Origin: Limnephilus marmoratus
Taxonomy: Eukaryota > Arthropoda > Insecta > Trichoptera > Limnephilidae
Assembly: GCA_917880885.1 (NCBI GenBank)
Contig: OU862934.1
Coordinates: 32,472,734-32,536,733 of the forward strand
Reading direction: 5' to 3'
Length of the DNA stretch: 64,000 nt
The notes beneath the pieces are model-generated. The model ran no database searches and was not told the origin of the DNA. It was given only the letters and a program-made list of their open reading frames with translations. The position numbers and the translations under genes were made by a program. Positions within the stretch are counted from its first letter, which is position 1. The number at the start of each line of letters is the position of its first letter. Below are positions 1 to 11,152 of this stretch, in pieces.

Positions 1-93
1 TGGCGGGACGGGGGAGCGGAAGAGGCGTGAAGTAGGGCGGGGAAGGTGGAGGGGGACGAACGGGAAAGGACACGCAGGGAGAAACAATTTCTT
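1..93 (+). repeat. Helitron 3' segment with polypurine tract (cut by window edge)
   Basis: A G/A-rich stretch ends in GGGAAAGGACACGCAGGGAG, the same terminal sequence as in the Helitron copy ending at 36010. The terminal CTAGT seen there is missing here, so this is a decayed or truncated 3' end. Confidence 0.55.
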
Positions 94-572
94 TATTAAG
101 TGGAATTGCAACGCTTGCCGGGAAATGTCTAGTATTTTAATAAATGCTGATGCAAAAAAAAAAAACTGAAAAAGTTTGACAAAAACAGATACCGCGTTAA
201 TTTGATTAAATTGCTCAAAATCACCGCATTTTTCCGAGAAGTAATTTTCTCCTCGCTCGTGATGAGTTAATTATGGTAATATTAAGTATGACAGTTTCGT
301 GGTCAACTGTCACTTATTATACCATCCACTTTCGTCTCGGGTATCTCGTCTAATTAACCGGCCGTTGGATCTCGCCGAAAAGATTGAAAAAATCTGTCAA
401 ACCCTTTTTTTATAATCGATTACCCGTATTTGTAAATACATTTATAGTTTTAAGGAAACATTAGAATAGATCACATAGTAATATTGGATATTTTAACTTA
501 CAATCATAATATATAAGATATTTCAATATATCTGCCTAATAACAAGATATGTAGGCAGCTATATTAAGATAT
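94..572. other. AT-rich DNA, nothing recognised
   Basis: AT-rich sequence with short homopolymers. I see no coding signal, repeat end or RNA gene. Confidence 0.5.
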
Positions 573-1408
573 TCAAAGATACATGGAGTTTTCGTTCATT
601 AACCATAGTTTTATCATTTTAGGACTTAGTCTCTCATTTTTTTCAAATTTTATGTTTTTATTGATTTTATTGAAAATCACTGGTATTAGATATTCAAGAG
701 TACGGCTTCCATATTTATTTAATATTCGAGGAGTTTTTAGGCCCTTTCCTTCTCTAAATCTTGTGGTATGTTTGTGTACAAGGAGGTGTTTGTAAGGGCT
801 TTCCCCCATATTATCCATAATAGTAGTGAACCAGTGGAGACCTTTTATTGTAAGTAGGCTCTCTGAGCCATACAGTAGTTTTAAGTTATGTCTCTGTTTG
901 TAAATATTTGTTGTGACAATTTTTTTTATTATGGCAGTTTGTAAATTTTCAATATATTTAATGTAAGTAGTGCTTGCATGTCCCCAAGTTCGAATACCAT
1001 ATCTAAGGATGGATTCGACCATAGAAAAATATATGAGTTTAAGAGTACAATGAGGCAAAATAAATTTTAATTTGTAAAAGTTACTAGCTAAGGATCTGAG
1101 CTGGTTACAAATTTTAGCCACTTGTTTATCCCACTTAAAATTGTTATCAACAATTATTCCCAGATAAGTATATTCATTTGTGAAATCTATTTTTTCACAG
1201 TCACAAACATTAACAATTCCTCTATGTATACAGTCAAAGCTATGAGCGGTTATTTTAGGAACATTCCACATTTTCAAACTTGGAGATTTTATGTACATGC
1301 ATTTGGTTTTTTTCACATTAATAATTAATCCTACATCATGAGCCCATTTGAGAAGCTCGTTAAAATCTCTTTGTAATTCTTGTATAGCTATTTCATCATA
1401 ATTTATTT
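573..1408 (-). pseudogene. Non-LTR retrotransposon reverse transcriptase, C-terminal part
   Basis: The open frame runs leftward from about 1408 to a stop near 573, roughly 278 codons. It contains the region just after the catalytic YADD box (QRDFNELLKWAHDVG, then INVKKTKC) and the thumb/C-terminal block typical of jockey/CR1-type LINE polymerases: YLGIIVDNNFKW, SILRYGIRTWG, then an IENLQTAIIKKI helix. The catalytic core and the first ORF are absent, so the copy is 5'-truncated, as is usual for target-primed insertion. No clear poly(A) tail follows on the left. It is a dead LINE fragment; the exact clade is uncertain. Confidence 0.75.
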
Positions 1409-1795
1409 CTCATCATAATATGTCTCATCACATGTCCTAGGTATTGAAGTTTACAGATTTTTATTGTTTTAATACTTTATTTTTCTTTATTTATCCTAAC
1501 CAAAACATCTTCATTCGTAACTCTGTCATTATTAACACTAATTAATAAAGTAAGGAAAATTATTTTTTCTCCCTTCTTGGTATGTTTACAAAATTTAAAT
1601 ATGACACCTTTAAATAAGTCAATAGCAGTCAATCATTATTAAATAATTACGAACACATAAACATTTAATGTGGAGAAAATAGGTTTCAAAGCACCCATTA
1701 CAATTACGAGTAATTTCTCAATAACTCGATTTGCTTGTGTTTATGGGATGAAATTTGTTCAAGTCGTAGTCGTGGATGATTCAGCTCTCCAGTTG
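1409..1795. other. AT-rich DNA, nothing recognised
   Basis: No coding signal or repeat boundary was identified between the LINE fragment and the next SINE2 piece. Confidence 0.45.
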
Positions 1796-2038
1796 CGAGG
1801 CCGGTTGAGGGAGACCTTTTGACCTTTCCAACACATTTCTCTAGATACATCGCCTTGCACCGCAGAGGGATGGATTCATATGTGACTCCTGTACACACTA
1901 ACCCCCACATTTCTATCCACCCCTCAAACATATTTCCTTCCAAGAACTTCATTAAAAAGACCCTCCACATAGAATTCTTGTAGATGACATAGGCCCTGAG
2001 GGAAAGTATTTTTGTCGGAGCCTCTATTGTGGAGTTGT
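1796..2038 (+). mobile_element. SINE2 fragment, 5'-truncated
   Basis: The copy starts inside the element at the GGTTGAGGGAGACC segment. It continues through the CATCGCCTTGCACCGCAG block, the CCCTCCACA segment and a degenerate terminal hairpin (GGCCCTGAGGG). The left half and the poly(A) tail are missing or decayed. Confidence 0.7.
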
Positions 2039-2218
2039 TGAAACTGTGATTATGGCATCCACAATTATAGAAAAGGAAGGCGAATGTAATGGAGTAAAGA
2101 AAGGTCTAGAATTATCTGGCTTCTTAAAACTGTACAGTCATAAATCGTCTCAAATATACACTTATAATTTCTTGTAATTTCAACCTACATTGCCTTACTC
2201 AAGTATTTGTTAAATTTG

Positions 2219-2336
2219 GGAGACCTCGTCTTCCTGGGGCGTCCCTGACTTCTTCTACCATTCATTTTCGCGTCATTTATTAATTCTCTTAGAACTTCTT
2301 TCTCCATGCGTCAAAGGCTTACATCTACCTTGAGTT
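2219..2336 (-). mobile_element. RTE-clade LINE, small C-terminal fragment
   Basis: The minus strand encodes the NGRRSQGRPRKT motif seen in the better RTE copies at 49143-49538 and 63132-63350. Only about 40 codons remain. Confidence 0.6.
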
Positions 2337-2747
2337 CTAAATTCTACATAAGAATGTTAACGTTAACATTTCGATATTTATTATATTAAAATTATCGATC
2401 ATTACATAGTCGATAATCAATGACGAACAACACTAGTCATGACCGTTTCATTGAATGGAAGAAATCTAAAGTGGTACTTTTAATTTATTCGGTGCGAATT
2501 GAAAAATTTCTGCTCTAAAAACGAAGAAAGAAAAATATTTTCATTCTGTTGAAAAAAAGACGTGGTGAGAAAAATTTTCATGGAATTTAATTGGTACCTA
2601 TTGGTTAAATTGGTAAGTTAATAAGGTAATGTGTTTGAATAGATTCAGATCAGTTAGTTTGTTTGTTTTAATGTTTGAATAGATTCAGATCAGTTAGTTT
2701 GTTTGTTTTAATGTTTGAATAGATACAGATCGGTTGGTTTGTTTGTG

Positions 2748-2945
2748 TTTATTTATTTACTTATTTAGCGCCCAAAGGGCTTTTACGTGTTTGGAAGTAC
2801 AATTAATTCTTAACAGATGATTTTTAAACAGATACAGAATATCGTTTATTTTACGTCTATCTTCTAGTGTGTGTATTCTTAGAATATTGAATACTAAATT
2901 ATATTTTAAGTTTTCTAACGGGATATTTAATGTTAAAATTGATTA
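2748..2945 (-). mobile_element. LINE 3' fragment inside the minisatellite
   Basis: It begins with a TTTATTTATTTACTTATTTA run followed by GGGCTTTTACGTGTTTGGAAG. A similar start occurs at 39820 before the LINE at 39820-40690 (CGCCTATTTAGGCTTTTACATA). I infer a minus-strand LINE 3' UTR; no coding part remains. Confidence 0.4.
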
Positions 2946-3107
2946 ATGTGTTAATGTAAGAATTGGTTGAGATCAGTTGGTTTGTTTGGATTGATTCAGG
3001 TCAATTGGTTTGTTTGTGTTCATGTTTGAATCGATTCAGATCAGATAGTTTGTTTGTGTTAATGTTTGGATTGATTCAGGTCAGTTGGTTTGTTTGTGTT
3101 AATGTTT

Positions 3108-4205
3108 TTTTTTTTTTTTCATAAGTTTTTATTCCAGTAAAAAAGAAAATAACATTTTCACTTACTTAACTAGAATATTGAATTATGAACTTTTTACATT
3201 GTATTACATAGTTTTTACATTACATGGTTTTTACATTTCATAACCTTAGATTACATTAGATTGCAATACTAACATTTACATGATATTATATTACCATACG
3301 ATATTATTCACTATCACTACTTTGTTTTTTGTAAATAAACATGAACAATTTTTTTTTGAATTTGCACACACTTTTTTCGTTTTTGATATCATCTGGAAGG
3401 CAATTATATAAATTGCCCCCCTCGTAACTAATTTATTGCTTACCGTAGTTAGTATGAATGGTGTTAAAAGTATGTTATCGTGTTGTCGTGTAAAATGTTT
3501 GTGTACTTGGGACGTTTTAATGAATTCTGTGTTTGTATGTATGAGTTTATTATTTATTTTGTATATAAGGACACATATATTGTACTCGTATAGTTTTCTT
3601 AATGTTAGCAGTTTTGTTTCTAAATATATTTTTTTTGTGGATGTTTTGGATTCGTAGTGAAATAGTTTTTTTGATTATCTTATTTTGAATTACCTGTAAT
3701 TCATTGATGTATGTTTCATACGCATTTCCCCAGATTTCAATCAGGTAATTTAGGTGTGAGTGTACGAGACTATAGTATAAACTTTTTTTTAATCTAATTG
3801 GTAATAGATATGATAACCGGCTAAAAACGCTAATTAAGGGTGTGATTTTATCTTTTACATTTTGAATGTGTTGTTTAAAAGTTAAATGCTTATCGATGCA
3901 CAGCCCAAGATATTTTTCCTGTTTCAGGATTTGCAAATCGTTATTTTCAATTTTTAATGGTACATGTGGAGGAATTATTTTACGGTTTGAACTTAAAATC
4001 ATGTATCCTGTTTTTTTTTATATTCATTGTTAGGATATTTGAATGGAGCCAACCGCAAATTCTTTCTAGGTCACTTTGTGCATTTTCTATATGTTTAGAT
4101 CTTTACCCCAGTAGAATATTGCAGTATCATCTGCATATAAGAAAATTTCACCATTTAATTCTAATTGCGAAATATCATTGATATAAATTTGGAACAGTAG
4201 TGGAA
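3108..4205 (-). pseudogene. Non-LTR retrotransposon with YADD box, 5'-truncated
   Basis: The sequence reads leftward. The catalytic box LYADDTAIFYWG lies near 4105-4140 (YADD codons at 4126-4137). One or more frame breaks follow, then an open C-terminal region to 3550 (150 codons: YLGLCIDKHLTFKQHI, SHLNYLIEIWG, VIQNKIIKK). A long 3' UTR ends at a poly(T) run at 3108, which is the poly(A) tail of the minus strand. The insertion is bounded by TAATGTTT at 3100-3107 and 4206-4213, a candidate target duplication. Because the target is a tandem repeat, this match is weaker evidence than usual. The polymerase is inactive through truncation and frameshift. Confidence 0.8.
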
Positions 4206-4398
4206 TAATGTTTGAATAGATTCAGATCAGTTGGTTTGTTTGGATTGATTCAGGTCAATTGGTTTATTTGTGTTCATGTTTGAATCGATTCAGATCAGAT
4301 AGTTTGTTTGTGTTAATGTTTGGATTGATTCAGGTCAGTTGGTTTGTTTGTGTTAATGTTTGAATAGATTCAGATCAGTTGGTTTGTTTGGGTTTACG

Positions 4399-4634
4399 GT
4401 GCAAATCGCAGCATTATTAATAGCACCATTAATCTGTTTGCCTGAAACAACCGACACTCTGGAGCTATGAAATTTTTACAGCTATTCTTTTTGTAATTTG
4501 TAGGCCAATTATCTTACAGCGTGCAATTCAGCATGCAAAGTCATTTCCACCATTTGATACGGTGATTTGAAATATCCTTTAAAAAATCTCTAAAAAATCC
4601 GCTAATCCTGCACTCCATGTTGTTTATTGTTACT
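4399..4634. other. Nothing recognised
   Basis: Spacer between the minisatellite and SINE1; no feature identified. Confidence 0.4.
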
Positions 4635-5046
4635 GACGGCCTCCGTGATTCGGTGGTTATGTTCGTCGCCTACGAATCCGAAGGTCAAGGGTTCAAATAC
4701 CGGCGTGCGCAAGTGTGATTAATTTGTTATATTCTACAATAATTTATTCATCAAAAATAATATACAGGTAGCACGTTGTTCTGGTATAGCAAATACTCTC
4801 AGTATCGCCCTCGATAAAGGTCAGAATCACCATTCAGAATGGAAACATTGCTTGAAATGGCTTTAGCTGTATTGGGTGACCAGATCTGAATAAGCAAATA
4901 CTTCCCATTTCCTTCCCCTCTTCGCAACCTTTAGCCTCACAACATACCCCTATTGGGGGTGCCGTAGTCTCACTGGCTCTATACAGTTGGAAGCAGTAAG
5001 AACTTTTTGTGATACGTAGGTACTCAAAAAAAAATATTTAAAAAAA
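4635..5046 (+). mobile_element. SINE1, full-length, diverged
   Basis: SINE1 has a tRNA-like head with Pol III A and B boxes (here a degenerate A box and AAGGGTTCAAATACC as B box). An AT-rich linker follows, then a conserved body (GATACTCTCAGTATCGCCCT, then CACCATTCAGAAT, then CTGGTCACC-type blocks), and CACTGGCTC leading to a poly(A) tail. This copy has all parts but many substitutions. It abuts SINE2 at 5051, which may have inserted at its A-rich tail. Confidence 0.8.
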
Positions 5047-5050
5047 ACAA

Positions 5051-5483
5051 TTTGGGAGGCGGATGTGGGCACCGCTGCCCGGGAACCATTTAGTAGATAA
5101 CCAACACTCCTGCCATAAGTCATTTAAAATGATTCGCTACGCTTGGAGACTTAGCAGGGGTGTCCGGGTTCATGGGGTGAGGTTTGTCTAGGTCTCGGCT
5201 TCGGATACGTCTGCCCACCTATTGCGTGGCGTGCCGGATCGGGAAAGACTGGTCGAAAGATACGTTTTGACCTCTCAAATCTCACGACCCATCGCCTTGC
5301 ACCTCAGTTGGAGGATTGATGGATTCATACATCCGTTTCTCCTGGACACATAGACCCCCATATTCATACCCATCCCTCATACTTTTTTCCTTCCCAGAAC
5401 TTCCTCTCCTTCCTTTCCCTAAAAAGACCTTCCACACAACATCTCCAAAGATGACATAGGCCATGACAGATTTTTTCCTCAAA
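5051..5483 (+). mobile_element. SINE2, long form, 3' hairpin decayed
   Basis: It starts at the family 5' end (TTTGGGAGGCGGATG) and runs through the long-form middle (GTCTGCCCACC, then CATCGCCTTGCACC) to AGATGACATAGGCC. The terminal hairpin is degraded. SINE2 ends in poly(A) and has no terminal inverted repeats, so I treat it as a short retroposon. I see no clear tRNA, 7SL or 5S head. Confidence 0.8.
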
Positions 5484-5827
5484 ACTTCCGAATAAAAAGC
5501 GTTAAAAAAAAATTGCAATAACAAAACCGCCATAAAATGAATAAAACCTTTTGTGGTTCTAGCTCTGCTGAACTTTAGTAAGAATGAATGAAATTTTCCA
5601 AATCGTTGGTCTAGTTTTTCATCACAATGGTTCTGCAATTCGCCCCTCCGTTGTCGATGTTTAAATTAGTGACGCGCTTTTGTTCTTCGCGCCATTTTTC
5701 ATTACTCGTTCTGTTCTTTTTTCAAATATTCAAAATCACGTTTGCCCCACACGCTGTGTGTACGAGACCGGATTTTTACTTTCGCGACTTTTCCAAAAGA
5801 GAGAAAACCAATTTTACTTTTTAGGTA
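5484..5827. other. Nothing recognised
   Basis: Mixed sequence. The short open frames do not resemble known proteins. Confidence 0.4.
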
Positions 5828-5935
5828 GGTAGAAGATACTCTCAGTATCACCCTGGTGAAAGACCTGCATTCAGAATCTAAACTTTGCTTGATGTGGCTT
5901 TAGACTTGATTGGTGATCTGATCTCAATAGTCAGG
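5828..5935 (+). mobile_element. SINE1 body fragment
   Basis: It carries GAAGATACTCTCAGTATCAC and the following body up to the TCTCAATAGTCAGGTA block; the head and tail are missing. Confidence 0.65.
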
Positions 5936-6121
5936 TAGGATCTTTTGGCCGTGAAAATCTTAAAACGCTTCAGATCTACATTTTTTACGAAATTGATGAA
6001 ATTTTGCATATTTGTGCATCGAAACAAGAGAAAGGTCACTGTCTACATGAGATTTCGAAAAACCACCTCCATCGACTCTGGGTGAAACCCAGACAATGCT
6101 GGGTGCTTCAGCTGGTGTAAT

Positions 6122-6525
6122 AATTTGAGAAATGGATATGGGTGTTTATTGGACAACCCACACCCCTGCCATAGATCACTCCAAGAGGGACGTTACGTTT
6201 GGAGACTTAGGAGGGGTGTACGGGTTCATGGGAGAGGTTTTTTTGGGTCTTGGCGGCTGATACGTCTGCCCACCAACTGCGTGGTAGGCCGAAATGGGAG
6301 AGACTGGTCAACGAAACCTTTTGACCTCTACAGGAAGACTTTCTCGGAATATCGCCTTGCACCACAGTAGGAGAGATAGATTCATACGTCTGTCACTCCT
6401 AGACACACTAACCTCCAGATTCCTAACCACATTTTTAATTCCCAGAACTTCCTCTCCTTCCTTTCCTGTAAGGTCTCCCTACACAGCATCCTCAAAGATC
6501 TAAGCCCTGAAGGGAATTATTTTCG
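6122..6525 (+). mobile_element. SINE2, long form, diverged
   Basis: It extends from a degenerate 5' end (GAGAAATGGATATGGGTG) through TACGTCTGCCCACCAACTGC and ATCGCCTTGCACCACAG to a decayed GCCCTGAAGGGAATTATTTTC hairpin. The poly(A) tail is lost. Confidence 0.7.
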
Positions 6526-6546
6526 TAATCTCTACATCTCTACATA

Positions 6547-7193
6547 TCTTCTTCTCTACATATGTATTATAAAGTAAAGTCCCCCGCGTTGTCTCTCTGT
6601 CTGTCTGTTCGCGATAAACTCGAAAACTACTGAACGGATTTTCCTGCGGTTTTCACCAATAGATAGAGTGTTTTGTGAGGAAGGTTTAAGTATCTAATTT
6701 GTCAAGGATTTGTGTAAATTGGTTGAAACATAACGATAATTGTTAGAAGTGTCTGAAAAAGTCAAGCCGCCTGGTAGCTTTCATCGAAAACGCTGCCTAA
6801 TCCTTTTGGGATAATATAACAAAACAATGCAATGTGGGATATTTCTCTTTTATAGCTCTACAAAAAAGTCCGCGAAGGCATATATCTTTATTTTACGGAT
6901 AGCTTACTATACCCATTCTATCTTCTTAAAAAAATGGTCACGTACATTGCGGTAATTGAAAAGTTATTTAGACGGATACAGTATTAATCCTTATTAACAT
7001 AAATGTTAGTTACCCCAAGCATTTCATGCACATTATTATAATCTTTCACACCATCTCTACGTATTATAAATTAAATCTGTCTGTCTCTTCGCGATAAACT
7101 CAAAGACGGTGGTGGTTATAAAGGTTGGATAACCATCCAGTATATGACGTTGTGTTTTATTAGCCACAGCAACGCGTGACTGGGTCAGCTAGT
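6547..7193 (+). mobile_element. Short non-autonomous Helitron
   Basis: The left end is A^TC (TCTTCTTCTCTACATATG) and the right end is GGGTCAGCTAGT, a CTRRT-type terminus. Inside is the widespread insect Helitron segment GCGATAAACTCGAAAACTAC, then TGAACGGATTTT. No Rep/helicase coding sequence is present, so transfer would depend on another element. There is no target duplication, as expected for Helitrons. Confidence 0.7.
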
Positions 7194-7559
7194 ATAAAAA
7201 TAAATCTACATTAAATCCTCGAAAATTTACCATACTACAATAAATAAATGTACTTCCACGAAAACCATTTCCAAAATACGCATTCGGTGCACAAAAAACA
7301 ATCGTTCAATTAATGGGTGAAAGTACAATGTTTTTTGTTACTGCACACAATTAATTGAAATGTCGAAGCGCTTCGCTGTTCAAATACAAAATGATTTGTT
7401 TGTTTTTTGGGTGTTTTTTGTATTAAACTTGAAAATGTTTGATTATTTATTTTCAAAGGTAATTTTTCAAATATGTGTTTTTTCACAGGCTAGGTTTAAC
7501 ATTAGTTCTGTTTTTTTTAATTGTTGTTTTTTTTATATATATATTGTTTTTTATATAGC
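7194..7559. other. AT-rich DNA, nothing certain
   Basis: T-rich sequence giving only low-complexity hydrophobic open frames. It may be decayed interior of the Helitron ending at 7691. Confidence 0.35.
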
Positions 7560-7691
7560 CTATAGACTATTCTGGTGTATGAGCTATATTATTGTAAAGC
7601 TTCATCAAAATCCATTCAGTAGTTTTTGCGTGAAAGAGTAACAAACACACATACATCCATACAAATTTTCGTGTTTATAATATTAGTAAGA
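7560..7691 (-). mobile_element. Helitron 5' end
   Basis: Read on the minus strand, the element starts at 7691 with TCTTACTAATATTATAAA and continues into the TTACTCTTTCACGCAAAAAC segment, as in the copies starting at 9935 and 55020. The 3' end was not located. Confidence 0.6.
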
Positions 7692-7699
7692 TTCCACAA

Positions 7700-7985
7700 A
7701 TTAAAAAAAAATATTATACTTATTTTGCATAGACATTATTGAAAAATTATAAATACTTACTATCAAAAAATAATTACAAAAAGTACATAACTTTTTAAAG
7801 TTTTTCATTACGCGTTTGAGCATTTTTATTGCCAACGTGAATGTACGTATACCTTAAACCACATTTTTAATAAAATAAAATAAAATTATATTAAAAATTT
7901 AAACTAAGAAATTATTAATTAAAATTTCTGGAACGGAGAATAATCAATCTATCTCAGCGGAACCACCCTGTACAGTTGCAAGAGT
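7700..7985 (-). mobile_element. Fragment of the TA-flanked TIR element (family E)
   Basis: It shares AGACATTATTGAAAAATTAT and the downstream GGAACCACCCTGTAC segment with the copies at 20315-21035 and 31141-32416. The ends are missing. Confidence 0.6.
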
Positions 7986-7997
7986 AATTTATTTATC

Positions 7998-8438
7998 ACT
8001 TGCTGGTTCCCGTTCTTTCCCATTCGTCCCGTTCCCCTTCCACCTCCTCTTCCTTTGTCGAGTTCCCATTCCGCCTCCTCCACCTTCCCTCTCCCCATTC
8101 CACTCCCCCCCTTACCCCGTCCCGTGAACCCCCTCTCGAGTTCCCCTTCCCTCTCCCGGGTTCCCCTCCCCCCCTCCCGCTAACCCCCTACTCGAGTTTC
8201 CCTCCCCCCTCCCGCATTCCGTACATTCAGTCCCGATACATTCTGTTTATAAGAAGCTCGCGTGCCACCTATTACAATTTTTTATACAAATTTCATAATG
8301 TCAGAGCTCACCAGTAGTTTTATACAAACCTTGTCCTGACAATAACGAACACAAAAAAAAGAATTATTCAATTTGGTGCAGTCGTTCAGAAGTTATGCGC
8401 GTACATACATTTAGGACATTCATTTTTATCTATACAGA
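7998..8438 (-). mobile_element. Helitron with polypyrimidine (minus: polypurine) tract
   Basis: Read on the minus strand, it starts at 8438 with TCTGTATAGATAAAAATGAA and passes GTGGCACGCGAGC. It then enters a long purine tract, seen as pyrimidines at 8010-8220 on the plus strand. The end near 7998 is a mutated form of the AACAGCTAGT terminus at 36010. Confidence 0.6.
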
Positions 8439-8439
8439 T

Positions 8440-8840
8440 TATGTGTACACGAAATACACCAACAACTTGATTCAAAGGTAGTTCCAAATCTTCTTCTGTT
8501 TTCAAAATCAATGCACTCGAATTTGCACTAGTTTTCTTGCCATTGTTCCAAATTTCAAATACTTTTCCAGCAAGGTGGTGGTTGTGGAGAGGTAAGAACT
8601 GGATAAATGGCAAGCCTGTAGGAACTAAGCATATTTTCATTTCAAAACCGAACAACAATTTTATACTTCTTTACTCCTAAACTGATCGCATTCGTAACAA
8701 ATTTTTGCAATTTTTAATCCGAGTTGCAAAATTCCTAATTTGGTGTTAATTCCCACATCCTCATTTCGGGCATGGTAACCGACAATGATTGTTGGCTTAA
8801 CTCCTTTTATGGCAATATTGTTAACATAGCAATAATTAAT
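8440..8840 (-). pseudogene. Unidentified coding-like relic with one frameshift
   Basis: Two adjacent minus-strand open stretches in different frames read like ordinary protein. The first spans roughly 8840-8670 (GVKPTIIVGYHARNEDVG) and ends at TAA. The second continues from about 8658 in a shifted frame (KICLVPTGLPFIQFLPL, then LILKTEEDLELPLNQVVG) and runs into the Helitron end at 8438, which cuts it. I do not recognise the family. It could be an exon remnant, a transposon gene or an old viral integration. Cysteines in the first part (CYEC) are not enough to name a domain. Confidence 0.4.
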
Positions 8841-9477
8841 GTATGAATATGATGACTAATCGTTGGAAGCCATTGCATTGTTGCGACTGCAACTTTAGTG
8901 TAGTGAAATTTCAATACAATACATATGTAGATGATAAATACGACGTATAATAAGGAACTCCAGTGAAAAATATTATGGCTTTAAAAAAATATTTTCATAC
9001 AGACCAATAAACGCTGATTCTGAATATATAAGTTTTATTTAATAATATTAAATACAGAGTTTTAAAAAAATTATTAAACATTCATGTTTTATCGGGTCGT
9101 AAAAATACACCGTCAAGTTGGCATTATTGAAATTTTAGTGGTGACGTCACTGTTCGACGTGTCGTGACGTCACCGTAAAGTAATTGTATGGGAATGTATG
9201 ATATGACACAAGCCATCGTATTCATTTGTTTTACATACTGTTTATAGAGATTTAGTTGTTGTGTTTATTGAAACATTATTTAGACCTAAATAAATGTATC
9301 TCTTATTAGTTTATCTCTATTATTGAAAATATTCAAAAACTACTCACAAAAAATAGTATATTTTTAGTAGTGATGACATCACACGATTCACCATACATAC
9401 GGTGGTTTTCGGGGGTCTTGAAAAATTAAAACTTTGACAGAGACAGGCAATGGCGTAGAAACTGGTTCCAAAATAGC
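8841..9477. other. No gene recognised; paired TGACGTCA palindromes
   Basis: AT-rich sequence. Two exact TGACGTCA palindromes lie close together around 9142-9175, and a related TGACATCA near 9373. No coding signal. Confidence 0.4.
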
Positions 9478-9675
9478 CTGTTCCTCGAATCCACTGCCAA
9501 TGGTCACCTCAAGTGGTTCGCTGCGCTTGGTGACGTAGCAGGGATACCCGAGTTCGTGGGATGAGGTCTTCTGGATCTTGACGGCGGATGCGTCTGCCCT
9601 CCAACTGCGTGGCATGCCGGATTGAGAGTTACTGATTGTGGGAAATCTTTTGATCTCTTCCAGCAGGGTTCTCTC
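9478..9675 (+). mobile_element. SINE2 fragment, 3'-truncated
   Basis: It covers the GGTCACCTCAAGTGGTTCGC to TCTTCCAGCAGGGTTCTCTC part. The tail and hairpin are missing. Confidence 0.7.
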
Positions 9676-9934
9676 GATATTAAATAAGTAGTTTTGAGAA
9701 CATAGCTTGTGTAGACGCAGACTAACGTCCTAAGAAGTGATCCAGTGACAGCTAGTCACCGGGACAAAGTAACCGCGACAGGCGATGACGTCATATGTAA
9801 TTACAATAATAATCATATCATCATCAATCTCTCCATATCCGGAGAGATATACAAACTTACAAATCCGAAGTTCTTACGCCTGCCAGGGGATACTAATCAT
9901 ACAAATTGTTAACGTAAATGGCGCCATATTTTAA
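9676..9934. other. Nothing recognised
   Basis: No feature identified; it includes a further TGACGTCA near 9785. Confidence 0.35.
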
Positions 9935-10150
9935 TCCTATTAATATTATAAAGGCGAAAGTTTGTATAGATGTATGTTTGTTACTCTTTCACGCAAAAAA
10001 TACTAAATGGACTTAAATTTTTTTTTCATCAATATGAAGCTACATTATTTGCGAGTATTATTGGCTGTATATATTGGTAAGCTCTGGCGTTATGAAATTA
10101 TTTAACTGGTTTAAATTTTGGTAACTAAAAGTAATTATTTGACGTGCGCT
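9935..10150 (+). mobile_element. Helitron 5' segment
   Basis: It begins A^TCCTATTAATATTATAAAGG and continues with GTTACTCTTTCACGCAAAA and the TAAGCTCTGGCGTTATG segment. The same order occurs in reverse at 54815-55020. No CTAGT end was found before the next Helitron at 10214. Confidence 0.6.
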
Positions 10151-10213
10151 GTCATTTCGTTATTTGTTTAAAGGTTAATATGGAGATACCTTTGATAGTT
10201 AAAATTATACTAA

Positions 10214-11152
10214 TCTATACTAATATTATAAATGCGAAACTGCGTGTGTTTGATTGTTACGCATTAAAAGGTGGCACGCGAGCTGTTCGAAAAATGAATG
10301 TAACGGGTATGGATGTATATGACGGGGGAGGAGGGGGGAGTGCGAACCCCCTAAGGCTACGAACGCACAGGCAGGTGGCTGGCTTAGCGCATAGAGCCTA
10401 GTGGCTTGCACTCTGGCTACTTGCTAGGATACACGGTGGCCGCACTGAAGGTGGTTTGCGTGGTGGGTCGCTAGGTGCCTTGGTCATTTGCTTGTCGGCA
10501 CGTTGACGAGATGTCACTTTCAAAATAGTTCTAAAACTGCTACTTACAGAAAATTAATTTTTAAAATATTCATAACCATGTACGTCTTTAGATTTTCACG
10601 GCCAAAAGTATTTTCGATATTTGTTTTTGGGGTGTTATGCCGGGTTACGCTACCTCCTTTAGCCAAAGTTTCGGACAGCGTTACAGTGTCCATCACCACT
10701 ATCATCATGGCAGATGAGCTGCAACATGGCATAACATCCCAAAAACAAATCACGAAAATTCATAACCACAATTAACTTCTCAATGTAAAAAAAATCTCAT
10801 CATAAATAAATCACTTTTTAGTACTAACCATCTTTTTCTACTTAGATTGCTACATCTTCCCATAGTTTCTGACAACTGTCTAATAATATTTCATCCAATT
10901 TTTTCTTCTAAAATGCCTCGCGCCTAGTGGCAAAAAACCAACACGTTGGTTTACCTGGATACACGCCAAGCGACTATCTACTACCTATATAGGCGCCAAG
11001 CGCGCAGTGCGGCCGGTCGCTAAAATTCGAGAACGTTCGTTTTACTAAGCTACTCGCTAGGTGACGCGCTAGGCTCTAGGCGCTAAGCAAGCCGCCTGCC
11101 TATGCGGACGTGGCCTAATACTGTGCGAGCGAAGCCGGAGGCAAAAGCTAGT
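10214..11152 (+). mobile_element. Helitron carrying a PIF/Harbinger insertion
   Basis: The left end is A^TCTATACTAATATTATAAA; the right end is GGCAAAAGCTAGT followed by T. The Helitron part is only about 175 bp once the PIF/Harbinger element at 10355-11115 is removed. It contains GGTGGCACGCGAGC and a short purine tract, linking it to the copy at 35281-36010. Confidence 0.7.
10355..11115. mobile_element. Non-autonomous PIF/Harbinger-type element
   Basis: It is flanked by TAA at 10352-10354 and 11116-11118. The terminal inverted repeats extend about 47 bp (GGCTACGAACGCACAGGCAG versus GGCCACGTCCGCATAGGCAG) with about 7 mismatches. TAA target duplication plus GGC-starting TIRs fit PIF/Harbinger. 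The inside has a second inverted pair (GGGGTGTTATGCC near 10629 and GGCATAACATCCC near 10728). A segment near 10632-10690 resembles 44420-44480. No transposase is present. Confidence 0.75.

Larger units (their letters stand above)
2628..4398. repeat. 40-bp minisatellite, interrupted by two LINE pieces
   Basis: Units of about 40 bp (AATGTTTGAATAGATTCAGA, then TCAGTTAGTTTGTTTG) occur in three blocks: about 2628-2747, 2945-3107 and 4206-4398. The blocks are variants of one unit and were probably one array before LINE sequences landed at 2748-2945 and 3108-4205. Confidence 0.8.
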
